The notes beneath the pieces were generated by a model, which searched no databases, was not told the origin of the DNA, and worked only from the letters and a program-made list of their open reading frames with translations. 64,000 nt of DNA, from the NCBI GenBank assembly GCA_902798685.1, contig CADBXO010000001.1, forward strand, positions 1 through 64,000, read 5' to 3'. Below are positions 54,199 to 63,059 of this stretch, piece by piece. Each line of letters starts with the position of its first letter. Within the stretch, counting starts at the first letter, position 1. This DNA is from an uncultured Bacteroidales bacterium. Lineage in GTDB: Bacteria; Bacteroidota; Bacteroidia; Bacteroidales; Bacteroidaceae. A program made the position numbers and the translations under genes.

Positions 54199-55419
54199 AT
54201 GGGAAGAGTTGTTATAACAGGAATGGGAATATGGAGTTGCCTGGGTACCGGTCTGGACCAGGTAAGGGATTCTCTTTTTGCCGGAAAGTCAGGTATCGGC
54301 ATTGATCCTGCACGCAAGGAGTACGGATACCGCTCGTTGCTGACCGGAATAGTGGAACAGCCTGTATTGAAGGGGCTGCTGGACCGCCGTCTGCGAGCAG
54401 GTATGAGCGAGGAGGCCGAGTATGCGTACATGGCTTCACGTGAGGCATTTGCCAACGCCGGCGTTGATGATGATTACCTGCTGGCCAATGAGGTTGGCGT
54501 GATATTCGGTAATGACTCATCGGCCAAACCTGTTATTGAGACCAACCGTATCATGGAGCAGTACAAGGACAGCGCCATGTTGGGATCAGGACTGATTTTC
54601 CAGTCCATGAACTCTACCGTCAACATGAATATGAGCACCGTATTCCATCTGCGTGGTGTGAACTTTACGCTGAGTGCAGCCTGCGCCAGCGGTTCGCATG
54701 CCATAGGAATAGGGTACATGATGATACAGCAGGGACTCCAGGAGATGGTCCTGTGCGGAGGAGCACAGGAGACCAACTATCTCTCAATGGCTTCATTTGA
54801 TGCCCTGTCAGCATTCTCGGTACGTATGGACGAGCCTACCAAGGCTTCACGTCCGTTTGACCGTGACCGCGACGGACTGGTTCCCAGCGGTGGTGCTGCG
54901 GCTCTGGTGCTTGAGGATTATGACCACGCAGTAAAGCGTGGCGCAAAGATACTGGCCGAGGTTGCCGGCTACGGATTCTCATCAAACGGCAGCGGCGGCA
55001 TTTCACAGCCCAACTCTGATGCTTCGTTCCTGGCTATGAGCCGTGCTCTGAAGCAGGCTGGGGTGGATCCGGCCGATGTCGACTACATCAATGCCCATGC
55101 CACATCGACTCCCCAGGGTGATATGTTCGAGGCCATCGCGCTGGCACGTCTCTTTGAGGGACGCAAGGCGTTGATAAGCTCAACAAAGTCAATGACCGGA
55201 CATGAGTGCTGGATGGCAGGCGCCAGTGAGGCGGTCTACAGCACACTTATGCTCAACAACGGCTTTGTGGCTCCCAACATCAACTTTGAGAACCCCGATG
55301 AGTACTCGGCCAAGCTGAACATTGCCTCAGAGACCAAACAGACTGAATTAAGGACAATACTGTCTAACTCCTTCGGATTCGGAGGAACAAACAGTGCACT
55401 TGTAATAAAGAAGATATGA
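54199..55419 (+). CDS. beta-ketoacyl-ACP synthase (FabF-like), polyene cluster KS 1
   Basis: 406 residues from ATG 54199 (a TTG four codons upstream is less likely). Thiolase fold with a complete Cys-His-His site: Cys162 in SAACASG, His300 in NAHATSTPQGD, Lys330/His335 in STKSMTGHE. It condenses an acyl starter with malonyl-ACP. One of three catalytically complete ketosynthases in the operon. Overlaps the methyltransferase start by 4 bp. Confidence 0.92.
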   Translation: MGRVVITGMGIWSCLGTGLDQVRDSLFAGKSGIGIDPARKEYGYRSLLTGIVEQPVLKGLLDRRLRAGMSEEAEYAYMASREAFANAGVDDDYLLANEVGVIFGNDSSAKPVIETNRIMEQYKDSAMLGSGLIFQSMNSTVNMNMSTVFHLRGVNFTLSAACASGSHAIGIGYMMIQQGLQEMVLCGGAQETNYLSMASFDALSAFSVRMDEPTKASRPFDRDRDGLVPSGGAAALVLEDYDHAVKRGAKILAEVAGYGFSSNGSGGISQPNSDASFLAMSRALKQAGVDPADVDYINAHATSTPQGDMFEAIALARLFEGRKALISSTKSMTGHECWMAGASEAVYSTLMLNNGFVAPNINFENPDEYSAKLNIASETKQTELRTILSNSFGFGGTNSALVIKKI

Positions 55420-56516
55420 ATCTGTCACCTGCCTTGAAGGAGGCATACACCAAAGAGCACCTGAGCGCCCGTGACGCACAGCGTCTTGCGGAGTTCATTG
55501 CATGGGGTCCCATCGTGTTCCAGACATCACGTCTGATGATCAAGTTCGGAATACTGGACCTGCTGCGTGACAATGTGGACGGACTTACCCAACAGGAGAT
55601 AGCTGATAAAACCAACCTGTCACTCTATGCCGTAAAGGTTCTTACCGAGGGCTCACTCTCCATAGGAACAGTGCTGCTGGACCCTGAAACAGACCGTTTC
55701 AGTCTGTCCAAGACCGGCTGGTTCCTGCTTAACGATCCCGCTACACGAGTAAACATAGATTTCAACCATGACGTCAACTATGAGGGCTGGTTCAAGCTTG
55801 AGGAATCACTCAAGGAGGGGCGTCCGGCAGGTCTGGAGCACTTTGGCAACTGGCCTACCGTATATGAGGGCCTTTCACAGTTACCCCCGCAGGTACAGAA
55901 GAGCTGGTTCGGATTTGACCATTTCTATTCGGACAGCTCGTTTGACGAGGCTCTCAGGATCGTGTTTGACGGTGGCCGTACCGAATCGCTGATTGACGTG
56001 GGCGGCAATACGGGCCGATGGGCGCTGCGTTGCGTGGATTACGATGACAAGGTTAAGGTGACCATCATGGACCTGCCGCAGCAGCTAGAGATGATGCGTA
56101 AGCAGACTGCCGGACAGAAGGGTGCAGACCGCATTGACGGATTCGGCATCAACCTGCTGGACCGCAATCAGAAGTTCCCCCAGGGCCGTCATTACGACGC
56201 CATCTGGATGAGTCAGTTCCTGGACTGCTTCTCAGAGGATGAGATTCTGAGCATTCTTACCCGTGCATCCCAAACAATGGACAGGGATACACGTCTGTAT
56301 ATCATGGAGACCTTCTGGGACCGTCAGAGATTTGAGCCCGCGGCTCTCTGTCTCACCATGACGAGCCTCTACTTCACGGCCATAGCCAACGGCAACAGCA
56401 AGATGTACCACTCAGAGTGCATGGAGCGCCTGGTTGAGAAGGCCGGCATGAAGGTAGAGACTATCCATGACGGACTGGGACAGGGTCACAGCATCATGGT
56501 ATGCGTACTTAAATGA
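55416..56516 (+). CDS. SAM-dependent methyltransferase, O-methyltransferase type
   Basis: 366 residues. N-terminal winged-helix dimerisation region (LDLLRDNVDGLTQQEIADKT) and a Rossmann domain with motif I LIDVGGNTGRWA, followed by VTIMDLPQQ and WMSQFLDCFSEDE, the layout of Methyltransf_2 family enzymes. In aryl-polyene and flexirubin clusters a methyltransferase decorates the aryl head group; whether this one does C- or O-methylation cannot be read from sequence. Overlaps KS 1 by 4 bp. Confidence 0.88.
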   Translation: MNLSPALKEAYTKEHLSARDAQRLAEFIAWGPIVFQTSRLMIKFGILDLLRDNVDGLTQQEIADKTNLSLYAVKVLTEGSLSIGTVLLDPETDRFSLSKTGWFLLNDPATRVNIDFNHDVNYEGWFKLEESLKEGRPAGLEHFGNWPTVYEGLSQLPPQVQKSWFGFDHFYSDSSFDEALRIVFDGGRTESLIDVGGNTGRWALRCVDYDDKVKVTIMDLPQQLEMMRKQTAGQKGADRIDGFGINLLDRNQKFPQGRHYDAIWMSQFLDCFSEDEILSILTRASQTMDRDTRLYIMETFWDRQRFEPAALCLTMTSLYFTAIANGNSKMYHSECMERLVEKAGMKVETIHDGLGQGHSIMVCVLK

Positions 56517-56536
56517 TTATCAAACAAGAAAATAAT

Positions 56537-56779
56537 ATGGACAGAAAAGAGATTGAGGAGAAAGTCAAGAATTTCATGATCGAGGATCTTGAGATTGATG
56601 AGGAGAAGATCTGCCCTGACGCACTGCTCAAGAAGGATCTGGGTATTGACAGCCTGGACTTTATTGACATCGTTGTGATTGTTGAGAAGACATTCGGGGT
56701 TAAGATCAAGAGTGAGGAGATGGCTGGAGTAAAGACCTTCAGCGCGTTCTGTGACTATCTGGAAAGCAAACTTGGCTGA
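56537..56779 (+). CDS. acyl carrier protein 1, polyene cluster
   Basis: 80 residues from ATG 56537 (an in-frame ATG at 56513 overlapping the previous stop is possible). Acidic four-helix ACP with the phosphopantetheine serine at Ser39 in GIDSLDF. It differs clearly from the second ACP of the operon, so each may serve a separate set of enzymes. Confidence 0.92.
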   Translation: MDRKEIEEKVKNFMIEDLEIDEEKICPDALLKKDLGIDSLDFIDIVVIVEKTFGVKIKSEEMAGVKTFSAFCDYLESKLG

Positions 56780-57665
56780 GAAGAGGGTTAAACCCAAGGA
56801 GTGGAAGGGAAGGACTGACGGACTGCCATGGATGATCCGTTCTCTGGTGACCATCATGAAGGTGGTTGACAGGCACGTCATCTATTGTTTCATGGCGTTG
56901 GTGGTACCGTTCTACATGCTGTTCAACCATAAGGGCTACGTTGCCATTTACAGGTTCTTCAGGGAAAGGTTCGGCTACGGTCCGATAAAGTCATTCCTAT
57001 ACGTCTATGCCAACCATTACCGTTTCGGACAGGTCATTGTTGACCGGTACGCATCGTTCGCAGGCAAGAAAATCAAGCTTGAGATTGAAGGCAACGAGAG
57101 ATTCATGGAATTAGCCGGCGGCGAACGGGGTTTTGTGCAACTGAGCACACATGCAGGCAACTATGAGATGGTAGGATATGCTCTCACATCGACTGCAAAG
57201 AAGATAAACGGCCTGTTTTACGCAGGTGAGAGCAAGGTGATGATGGATTTCAGACGTAGAATTCTTACTCAGCACAATGTGGCACTGATTGAGGTGGACG
57301 GTTCCATGTCACACATCTTCAGCATGAATGCGGCTTTGGACCGCGGTGAGATTGTGAGCATGACAGGTGACCGCCTGTTCGGATCGGCCAAAGCCATCAA
57401 GTGCATGTTCCTGGGTAAGGAGGCCAGTTTCCCGATGGGACCTTTTGCCCTGGCAGTGCAGAAGGAAGTGCCAATGCTGGCAGTCTTCTCTATGCGCAGT
57501 CACGGTCGCTACAAGGTCTATGTGAAAGAGATAAATAGGGATGAATCACTCCCCGTAAGGGCCCAGATGACCGATTTGGCACATAAATACGCTGCTGAAC
57601 TGGAGAATATGGTGAGGATGTATCCTGCACAGTGGTTCAACTACTATGATTTTTGGAAGGACTGA
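56772..57665 (+). CDS. LpxL-like lysophospholipid acyltransferase, polyene cluster
   Basis: About 297 residues if it starts at TTG 56772, overlapping the ACP stop; a GTG at 56751 is an alternative and no early ATG exists. One membrane anchor (IYCFMALVVPFYMLF) and the acyltransferase catalytic HxxxxE in STHAGNYEM, with the MTGDRLFG substrate block. Related to lipid A late acyltransferases; in polyene clusters such enzymes are thought to attach the polyene chain to a lipid or glycerol acceptor. The unusual start codon is worth noting. Confidence 0.88.
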   Translation: MAEKRVKPKEWKGRTDGLPWMIRSLVTIMKVVDRHVIYCFMALVVPFYMLFNHKGYVAIYRFFRERFGYGPIKSFLYVYANHYRFGQVIVDRYASFAGKKIKLEIEGNERFMELAGGERGFVQLSTHAGNYEMVGYALTSTAKKINGLFYAGESKVMMDFRRRILTQHNVALIEVDGSMSHIFSMNAALDRGEIVSMTGDRLFGSAKAIKCMFLGKEASFPMGPFALAVQKEVPMLAVFSMRSHGRYKVYVKEINRDESLPVRAQMTDLAHKYAAELENMVRMYPAQWFNYYDFWKD

Positions 57666-58087
57666 TGAATGAACTTGAAAAAGTAGACGTCCATACGCTG
57701 CTGCCACAGCAGGAGCCGTTTGTGATGGTAGACCGCCTGGTTCACTATGACCCGGTCAGGACTGTCACGACGCTGGAGGTCAGGCCTGACAACATATTCG
57801 CCGATGAAGGACATCTGTCGGTGGCCGGTCTGAATGAGAACATTGCCCAAACGTGCGCCGCCAGGATGGGATACATCAGTTACATGTCCGGCCAGAAGGT
57901 CAGGATTGGCGTGATAGGTGCCATAACCAATTTCAGCGTGGTACGTACTCCGTTGGTAGGTGAGGTGCTTACAACGACTATAGACGTGGTACAGGAGGTG
58001 TTCAATGTGACTCTGGTCCATGCTTCCGTACAGATAGGGGACGAGGTGATTGCTGAGACAGACTTAAAGATTGCGCTTCAGGATTGA
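57665..58087 (+). CDS. hotdog-fold dehydratase, ApeP-like, polyene cluster
   Basis: 140 residues. LLPQQEPFVMVDRL at the N-terminus is FabZ/FabA-like; the active-site segment is DEGHLSVAGLNENIAQTCAAR, with His50 and Glu58 closer together than in FabZ, as expected for the ApeP/3-hydroxymyristoyl dehydratase-like branch. It should dehydrate the 3-hydroxyacyl intermediate to extend the conjugated system. ATG overlaps the previous TGA. Confidence 0.82.
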   Translation: MNELEKVDVHTLLPQQEPFVMVDRLVHYDPVRTVTTLEVRPDNIFADEGHLSVAGLNENIAQTCAARMGYISYMSGQKVRIGVIGAITNFSVVRTPLVGEVLTTTIDVVQEVFNVTLVHASVQIGDEVIAETDLKIALQD

Positions 58088-58103
58088 TACATTAGAGACT
58101 GAT

Positions 58104-58520
58104 ATGAAAGAACTTAAAGCTACCGTACCGTTGAAAATCCGCTTCAGTGAGGTGGACTCTATGAACATTGTATGGCACGGATCATACGTGATGTACTTTG
58201 AGGATGCCCGCGAGGCGTTCGGAAAGAAGTACGGGATAGCCTATCTGGATATATTCGGCAACGGTTATTATGCTCCGCTGGTGGACCTGTCATTCAAGTA
58301 CAAGAGTCCTATCACATACGGTATGAAGCCGGAGATAACCATCACCTACAAGCCGACCGATGCAGCCAAGATCGTGTTCGATTACGAGATTACCAATACC
58401 GAGAACGGTGAGGTGCTTGCCACCGGCCATTCAGTGCAGGTGTTCATGGACCTGAACTACCAGTTGGTATGGGTCAATCCCGATTTCTATGAGGAGTGGA
58501 AGAAGAAATGGCTAGAGTAA
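58104..58520 (+). CDS. 4HBT-family acyl thioesterase, polyene cluster
   Basis: 138 residues from ATG 58104. 4HBT hotdog signature FSEVDSMNIVWHGSYVMYFEDARE with the catalytic Asp18. YbgC-like. In aryl-polyene clusters such a thioesterase may hydrolyse stalled chains or release the product. Its end overlaps the next ketosynthase by 13 bp. Confidence 0.88.
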   Translation: MKELKATVPLKIRFSEVDSMNIVWHGSYVMYFEDAREAFGKKYGIAYLDIFGNGYYAPLVDLSFKYKSPITYGMKPEITITYKPTDAAKIVFDYEITNTENGEVLATGHSVQVFMDLNYQLVWVNPDFYEEWKKKWLE

Positions 58521-59650
58521 TCAGGTGCATAGCGGAAAACGTGGTGTCGCCGTTGGGAACAACCGCACGTTCCAACTACGACAACGTCAGGGCAGGTAAG
58601 TCCGGACTGGCACGTTATGAGTCTATGGGCAACATAACCACACCCTTTGTGCTGTCACGCGTGGACCGTCAGGTCATTGACTCGCTCTGCGCGGAACTGG
58701 GCATTCTGGGCAATTACACCTTCTTTGAGAAGTTCCTGCTGTGTTCATCGGCCCAAGCCGTAAGGGATGCCGGTATCGACGCCTCATCAGACAGGGTGCT
58801 TTTCATTGTATCAACTACCAAAGGCAATGTCTCACTTCTGGGACAGCCTGAGGAGGGTATAGCCGATGAGCGTGTGTTGCTGGCCAAGGCAGCCGCTCAG
58901 GTAACACGTTATTACGGTAACCCGAACAAGCCGATAGTGGTCTGCAACGCCTGCATATCGGGCGTATGTGCCCAGATAGAGGCCATGCGTGCCCTGCGCA
59001 GCGGACGTTACGACTATGCCGTAGTGATTGGGGCCGATGAGCAGTCACCCTTCATCATATCGGGATTCCTGTCGTTCAAGGCTATATCCGATGAGCCCTG
59101 CCGTCCGTTCGACAAGGAGCGCAAGGGTCTGAACCTGGGCGAATGTGCCGCAACGGTAGTGTTGGAGGCATCGGACAAAAAGAAACGAGGTTGGGAACTT
59201 GTATGCGGCGCCATACGCAATGACGCCAACCATATATCGGGACCGTCACGTACGGGCGAGGGCAGTTATCTGTGTCTTATGGAGGTGCTTAAGGAGTGCA
59301 ACCGCCAGGAACTGGCTTTTGTGAATGTACACGGCACGGCAACCGCTTATAATGACGAGATGGAGTCGATAGCCCTGTTCCGCGCAGGCCTGATAGACGT
59401 GCCGGTAACGGGTCTTAAGTGCTATTACGGACATACGATGGGTGCCGCGGGCATAATGGAGAGCATTCTTTCCATGTATGCGGCTTGTGACAATACGGTG
59501 CTTGCCACACGCGGTTACCGGGAGCAGGGAACTACCTATCCGGTAAACGTGAGTAGCGGGAACAGAGAGTGCAAGGGCAGCGAGTTCATAAAACTGCTGT
59601 CAGGATTCGGCGGAAGCAATGCCGCCCTGTTATACAGATTTGAGGAGTAG
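58508..59650 (+). CDS. beta-ketoacyl-ACP synthase, polyene cluster KS 2
   Basis: 380 residues from ATG 58508. Divergent thiolase-fold KS: Cys149 in CNACISG, His275 in NVHGTATAYND, Lys304/His309 in KCYYGHTMGAAG, so the catalytic triad is complete. It lacks the usual TTIST sequence before the Cys and is shorter than KS 1 and KS 3. The following gene, 2 nt downstream, encodes a half-size KS-like protein and may be its partner. Confidence 0.88.
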   Translation: MARVIRCIAENVVSPLGTTARSNYDNVRAGKSGLARYESMGNITTPFVLSRVDRQVIDSLCAELGILGNYTFFEKFLLCSSAQAVRDAGIDASSDRVLFIVSTTKGNVSLLGQPEEGIADERVLLAKAAAQVTRYYGNPNKPIVVCNACISGVCAQIEAMRALRSGRYDYAVVIGADEQSPFIISGFLSFKAISDEPCRPFDKERKGLNLGECAATVVLEASDKKKRGWELVCGAIRNDANHISGPSRTGEGSYLCLMEVLKECNRQELAFVNVHGTATAYNDEMESIALFRAGLIDVPVTGLKCYYGHTMGAAGIMESILSMYAACDNTVLATRGYREQGTTYPVNVSSGNRECKGSEFIKLLSGFGGSNAALLYRFEE

Positions 59651-59652
59651 GT

Positions 59653-60243
59653 ATGGAGAGGAGAGGACTTGAATATGTGGTGCTGAACCAGGGTAATGCC
59701 CAACTTACGGAATTGTACCGCTCTCAGATAGGTGATTGGCCCAAATTCTTCAAGATGGACACCTTGAGTAAGGCGGGCTTTGTGGCTACTGAATTGCTGC
59801 TCAAGAAATTAGGTGAGCGTAGATGTGGCAGCGAAGAGTTTATCCAGAGCCGTGCCATCGTGCTATTCGGCTCTACCGCGTCTCTTTGCGCCGACCGGAA
59901 TTATCAGGAAACCATTCAGAATAAGGATGACTATTATCCCAGTCCGGCGCTATTCGTATATACCTTGCCCAACATCGTAACCGGCGAGATTGCCATACGC
60001 AACCATTGGCGCGGAGAGAGCTCATTCTACGTTCTGGTGGCTCCTGACGCCGCTCAGATGGCATTCCACCTGGCATGCGCATTCCAGGACAGCGTGACTG
60101 AAAGTATACTTGCAGGGTGGGTGGACAGTAGGAATAATGACGATTTCCAGGTGTTCATGACATTGATCCGCAAGGAGGATGCGGCCGATACCGATTGGCT
60201 GGCAGGACAATTACAACTGATTATTAATGATTTAAACAAATAA
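59653..60243 (+). CDS. half-length ketosynthase-like protein without active-site Cys
   Basis: 196 residues. PSPALFVYTLPNIVTGEIAIRNHWRG resembles the N-terminal half of ketosynthases; aligned on GESSFYVLVAPDAAQMAF, the catalytic Cys position is Ala (LVAPD). The second half of the thiolase fold is missing. It is therefore likely a non-catalytic partner, like a chain-length factor, for the KS encoded 2 nt upstream. Assignment is by pattern and context; I have not seen a named family. Confidence 0.65.
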   Translation: MERRGLEYVVLNQGNAQLTELYRSQIGDWPKFFKMDTLSKAGFVATELLLKKLGERRCGSEEFIQSRAIVLFGSTASLCADRNYQETIQNKDDYYPSPALFVYTLPNIVTGEIAIRNHWRGESSFYVLVAPDAAQMAFHLACAFQDSVTESILAGWVDSRNNDDFQVFMTLIRKEDAADTDWLAGQLQLIINDLNK

Positions 60244-60247
60244 GATT

Positions 60248-60505
60248 ATGGAAGAGTTGATTCTTAAACTGAAGCAGGAGATTATTGAGGTGCTTAACCT
60301 TGAGGACATCAAGCCCGAGGATATTGACAACGATGCCCCTCTGTTTGGTGAAGGTCTTGGCCTTGATTCTATTGATGCTCTGGAACTTATCGTTCTCATG
60401 GAGAAGAACTACGGCATCAAGCTGCAGGATCCTGCCAAGGGTAAAGAGATATTCAAGTCCATCAACGTGATGGCTGACTACATTCAGAAAAACCGCACCA
60501 GATAA
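60248..60505 (+). CDS. acyl carrier protein 2, polyene cluster
   Basis: 85 residues. Phosphopantetheine serine Ser41 in GLGLDSIDALE; FGEGLGLDSIDALELIVL is typical of ACPs in aryl-polyene clusters (ApeF-like). Start is 4 nt after the half-KS stop and its stop overlaps the KS 3 ATG by 1 bp. Confidence 0.93.
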   Translation: MEELILKLKQEIIEVLNLEDIKPEDIDNDAPLFGEGLGLDSIDALELIVLMEKNYGIKLQDPAKGKEIFKSINVMADYIQKNRTR

Positions 60506-61704
60506 TGTCTCAGAGATCAGTGCTGATAACCGGCTGCGGCATAGTCAGTGCCATAGGCCAGGATTGCGGACAGGTGCTTGATTCGCTGCTCCAGGTACGT
60601 ACCGGAGTGGGGCCTCTCAAGTATCTCAAGACTGAACATACGGAGTTTCCGGTAGGTGAGGTCAAGCTGTCCGATGAGGAGATGGAGCGTCTTATGGGTA
60701 TTGCTCCCGGTACTCCCACAACACGTACGGCACTGATGGGAATGATTGCCCTGCATGAGGCTCTTGGTGAGGCTAAACTGAGCCGTGAGGAGCTTAAGGA
60801 GTGCGGTTTTGTGAACGGAACCACCGTAGGCGGCATGGACAAGAGTGAGCAGTACTACCTGGATTTCATTGAGAATGACAGCCGTAACGCTTACATAAAC
60901 ACCCACGACTGCGGTTCCTGCTCCGAGATGATTGCCGACAGGTTCGGCGGCTTCAAGATGATTACAACCATATCCACAGCATGCTCATCGGCCGCAAACG
61001 CCATTGAGATGGCTGCCGATATGATTCGTCTGGGTGAGGCCGATATCGTCGTAGCAGGAGGTTCTGAGTGTATAACCAAGTTCCATCTGAACGGTTTCAA
61101 CTCACTTATGATACTGGATCACAACCAGTGCCGTCCGTTTGACGCTGAGCGTGCAGGACTGAATCTGGGTGAGGGTGCAGCCTTTGTAGTGCTTGAGGAG
61201 GCCGGTCATGCGGCTGCCAGAAATGCCAAGGCACTGGCACGTCTGTCGGGTTACGGCAATGCCTGCGACGCCTTCCACCAGACCGCTTCATCTCCTGATG
61301 GAGAAGGGGCATATCTTGCTATGAGCAAGGCACTTAAGGAGGCTGGGTTAAAGCCGTCAGACATCGATTACGTGAACGCTCACGGCACCGGAACTCCCAA
61401 TAACGATGAGAGTGAGAGCCAGGCAATGAAACGTCTGTTCGGCGACAGTATGCCGCCTGTGTCATCGACCAAATCAATGACTGGCCATACCACTAGCGCA
61501 TCGGGCGCAATAGAGACGGTTATCTGTATCCTGGCACTCAGGAACGGTTTCCTGCCCGTGAACTATGCCTTTGAGCATCCTATGGAGAACGGTATTGTGC
61601 CCAACATGGATCTGCACAGGGGTTGCAGGCTGCGTCATGTGCTCTGCAACTCGTTCGGATTCGGCGGGAATGATTCATCATTGGTAATTTCGGCAGTAGA
61701 ATGA
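60505..61704 (+). CDS. beta-ketoacyl-ACP synthase (FabF-like), polyene cluster KS 3
   Basis: 399 residues, closest of the three to canonical FabF: Cys160 in TISTACSSAAN, His293 in NAHGTGTPNNDE, Lys323/His328 in STKSMTGHTTSASG. It is probably the main elongating KS and forms a heterodimer with the Cys-less KS-like protein translated right after it (4-bp overlap), like ApeO-ApeC. Confidence 0.93.
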   Translation: MSQRSVLITGCGIVSAIGQDCGQVLDSLLQVRTGVGPLKYLKTEHTEFPVGEVKLSDEEMERLMGIAPGTPTTRTALMGMIALHEALGEAKLSREELKECGFVNGTTVGGMDKSEQYYLDFIENDSRNAYINTHDCGSCSEMIADRFGGFKMITTISTACSSAANAIEMAADMIRLGEADIVVAGGSECITKFHLNGFNSLMILDHNQCRPFDAERAGLNLGEGAAFVVLEEAGHAAARNAKALARLSGYGNACDAFHQTASSPDGEGAYLAMSKALKEAGLKPSDIDYVNAHGTGTPNNDESESQAMKRLFGDSMPPVSSTKSMTGHTTSASGAIETVICILALRNGFLPVNYAFEHPMENGIVPNMDLHRGCRLRHVLCNSFGFGGNDSSLVISAVE

Positions 61705-62717
61705 TTATGGAAGGTAAGTCAATCAAAATTCTGTCTGCCAAGCAGATATCTATCCAGAACCCTCTCTCGGAGGAGTGGATGGAGAGCCCTCTGAGTTACT
61801 CTGAGGATTACGTACGCGCCGTGGATCCTGACTTCAAACAGTTCATATCGGCCGGTGACGCCCGCCGTATGGGTAAACTGCTCAAGCGTGCGCTTGCAAC
61901 ATCGCTGTCAGCATTGCAGGAGGGTGGTATAGAGAACCCCGACGCAATCATTACCGGTACGGGATTCGGCAGCATTGAGAATACGGAACTCTTCCTGGAC
62001 GCACTGGTACGTGAGGGTGAGCAGCTGCTCAAACCCACACAGTTCATGCAGTCCACACACAATACGGCATCATCGCTGATAGGAATACACACACATTGCC
62101 ACGGATACAACTCAACATACTCACAGAAGGGATTCTCATTTGACAGCGCCCTCTACGATGCATGGATGCAGTTCCGCATAGGCAGGATAGCATCGGCCCT
62201 GGTGGGCAGCCATGATGAGATGTCGCCTGTATTCTCGGGTTTTGTCCGCAAGGCCGGACATGTGGGTGAGGGTGAGATATGCAGCGAGGCTGCGGTATCG
62301 GTACTCATGGCAGAGAGCGGTGACAACGCATACTGCACCCTTGAGGGTGTACGTCTGCTGGATAACCCCTCAGACGATACCATAAGGCAGATATTGGCCG
62401 ATATGACCGCGGGCGGAATTGACGCCGTCATGACGGGCATGAGCGGCAACAGCGTAAACGATTCATGGTACGGATTCCTGGATAAGATGCTTCCGGGTGT
62501 TCCGCAACTCAGATACAAGCCCCTGTTCGGGGTGAACTTCTCATCATCGGCCACAGGATTCTATGCTGCGGCATGCTGCCTTAAGAAGGGTAGTGTACCG
62601 TCAGTGCTTTCAGTATCAGGCAAGACTGTATCTTGCGGCAAGGGTATTCTGCTGGTCAATGTGGTAGAGGGACGTCATTATTCATTCGTATTGTTGAAAC
62701 CGGTATGTGGAAGATAA
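61701..62717 (+). CDS. ketosynthase-like chain-length factor (active-site Cys replaced)
   Basis: 338 residues from ATG 61701 in an ATGA overlap with KS 3 (ATG 61707 is an alternative). A thiolase-fold protein: GTGFGSIENTELFLD, STHNTASSLIG, and NSTYSQKGFSFDSA, where the Cys position reads Gly144. The second catalytic His block is absent as well (GVNFSSSATGFYAA). This is the pattern of a chain-length factor that shapes the cavity of its KS partner without catalysing. Common in aryl-polyene systems (ApeC-like). Confidence 0.82.
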   Translation: MIMEGKSIKILSAKQISIQNPLSEEWMESPLSYSEDYVRAVDPDFKQFISAGDARRMGKLLKRALATSLSALQEGGIENPDAIITGTGFGSIENTELFLDALVREGEQLLKPTQFMQSTHNTASSLIGIHTHCHGYNSTYSQKGFSFDSALYDAWMQFRIGRIASALVGSHDEMSPVFSGFVRKAGHVGEGEICSEAAVSVLMAESGDNAYCTLEGVRLLDNPSDDTIRQILADMTAGGIDAVMTGMSGNSVNDSWYGFLDKMLPGVPQLRYKPLFGVNFSSSATGFYAAACCLKKGSVPSVLSVSGKTVSCGKGILLVNVVEGRHYSFVLLKPVCGR

Positions 62718-63058
62718 TACCATTTTCGCTATTGCAGAGCCTGCTTCTGGCTACAGGACAGCTTATGATGAAGCTTGCCCTTAACCATATGAGCCCGTAT
62801 CAGGGCTTCTGGCGCTTTATAGGCAAGGAACTCACCAACTGGTGGTGGCTGGGTTGCGGACTCTCCATGGGAGGCGCTACGGTCCTGTGGTTCTACATTA
62901 TGAAGAACTTCCCGCTTAGCGTGGCATATCCCCTGAGTTGCCTGAGCTTTGTGTTCGGCATGCTGGGCGCTATGGCTTTCCTGGGTGAGCAGATTCCGCT
63001 TAGCCGCTGGATTGGCATCGGCCTCATACTGGTAGGAGCGGCATTGATAAGCAGATGA
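62705..63058 (+). CDS. small four-helix EamA/SMR-type membrane protein, polyene cluster
   Basis: 117 residues from ATG 62705 (overlap with the CLF gene). Four hydrophobic helices, with QSLLLATGQLMMKLALNH and AYPLSCLSFVFGMLGAMAFLGEQ, typical of the EmrE/ArnE-ArnF/EamA half-transporters. ArnE/F flip a lipid-linked sugar; a flippase for a lipid-linked polyene intermediate is plausible but inferred. Confidence 0.82.
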   Translation: MWKIIPFSLLQSLLLATGQLMMKLALNHMSPYQGFWRFIGKELTNWWWLGCGLSMGGATVLWFYIMKNFPLSVAYPLSCLSFVFGMLGAMAFLGEQIPLSRWIGIGLILVGAALISR

Positions 63059-63059
63059 T

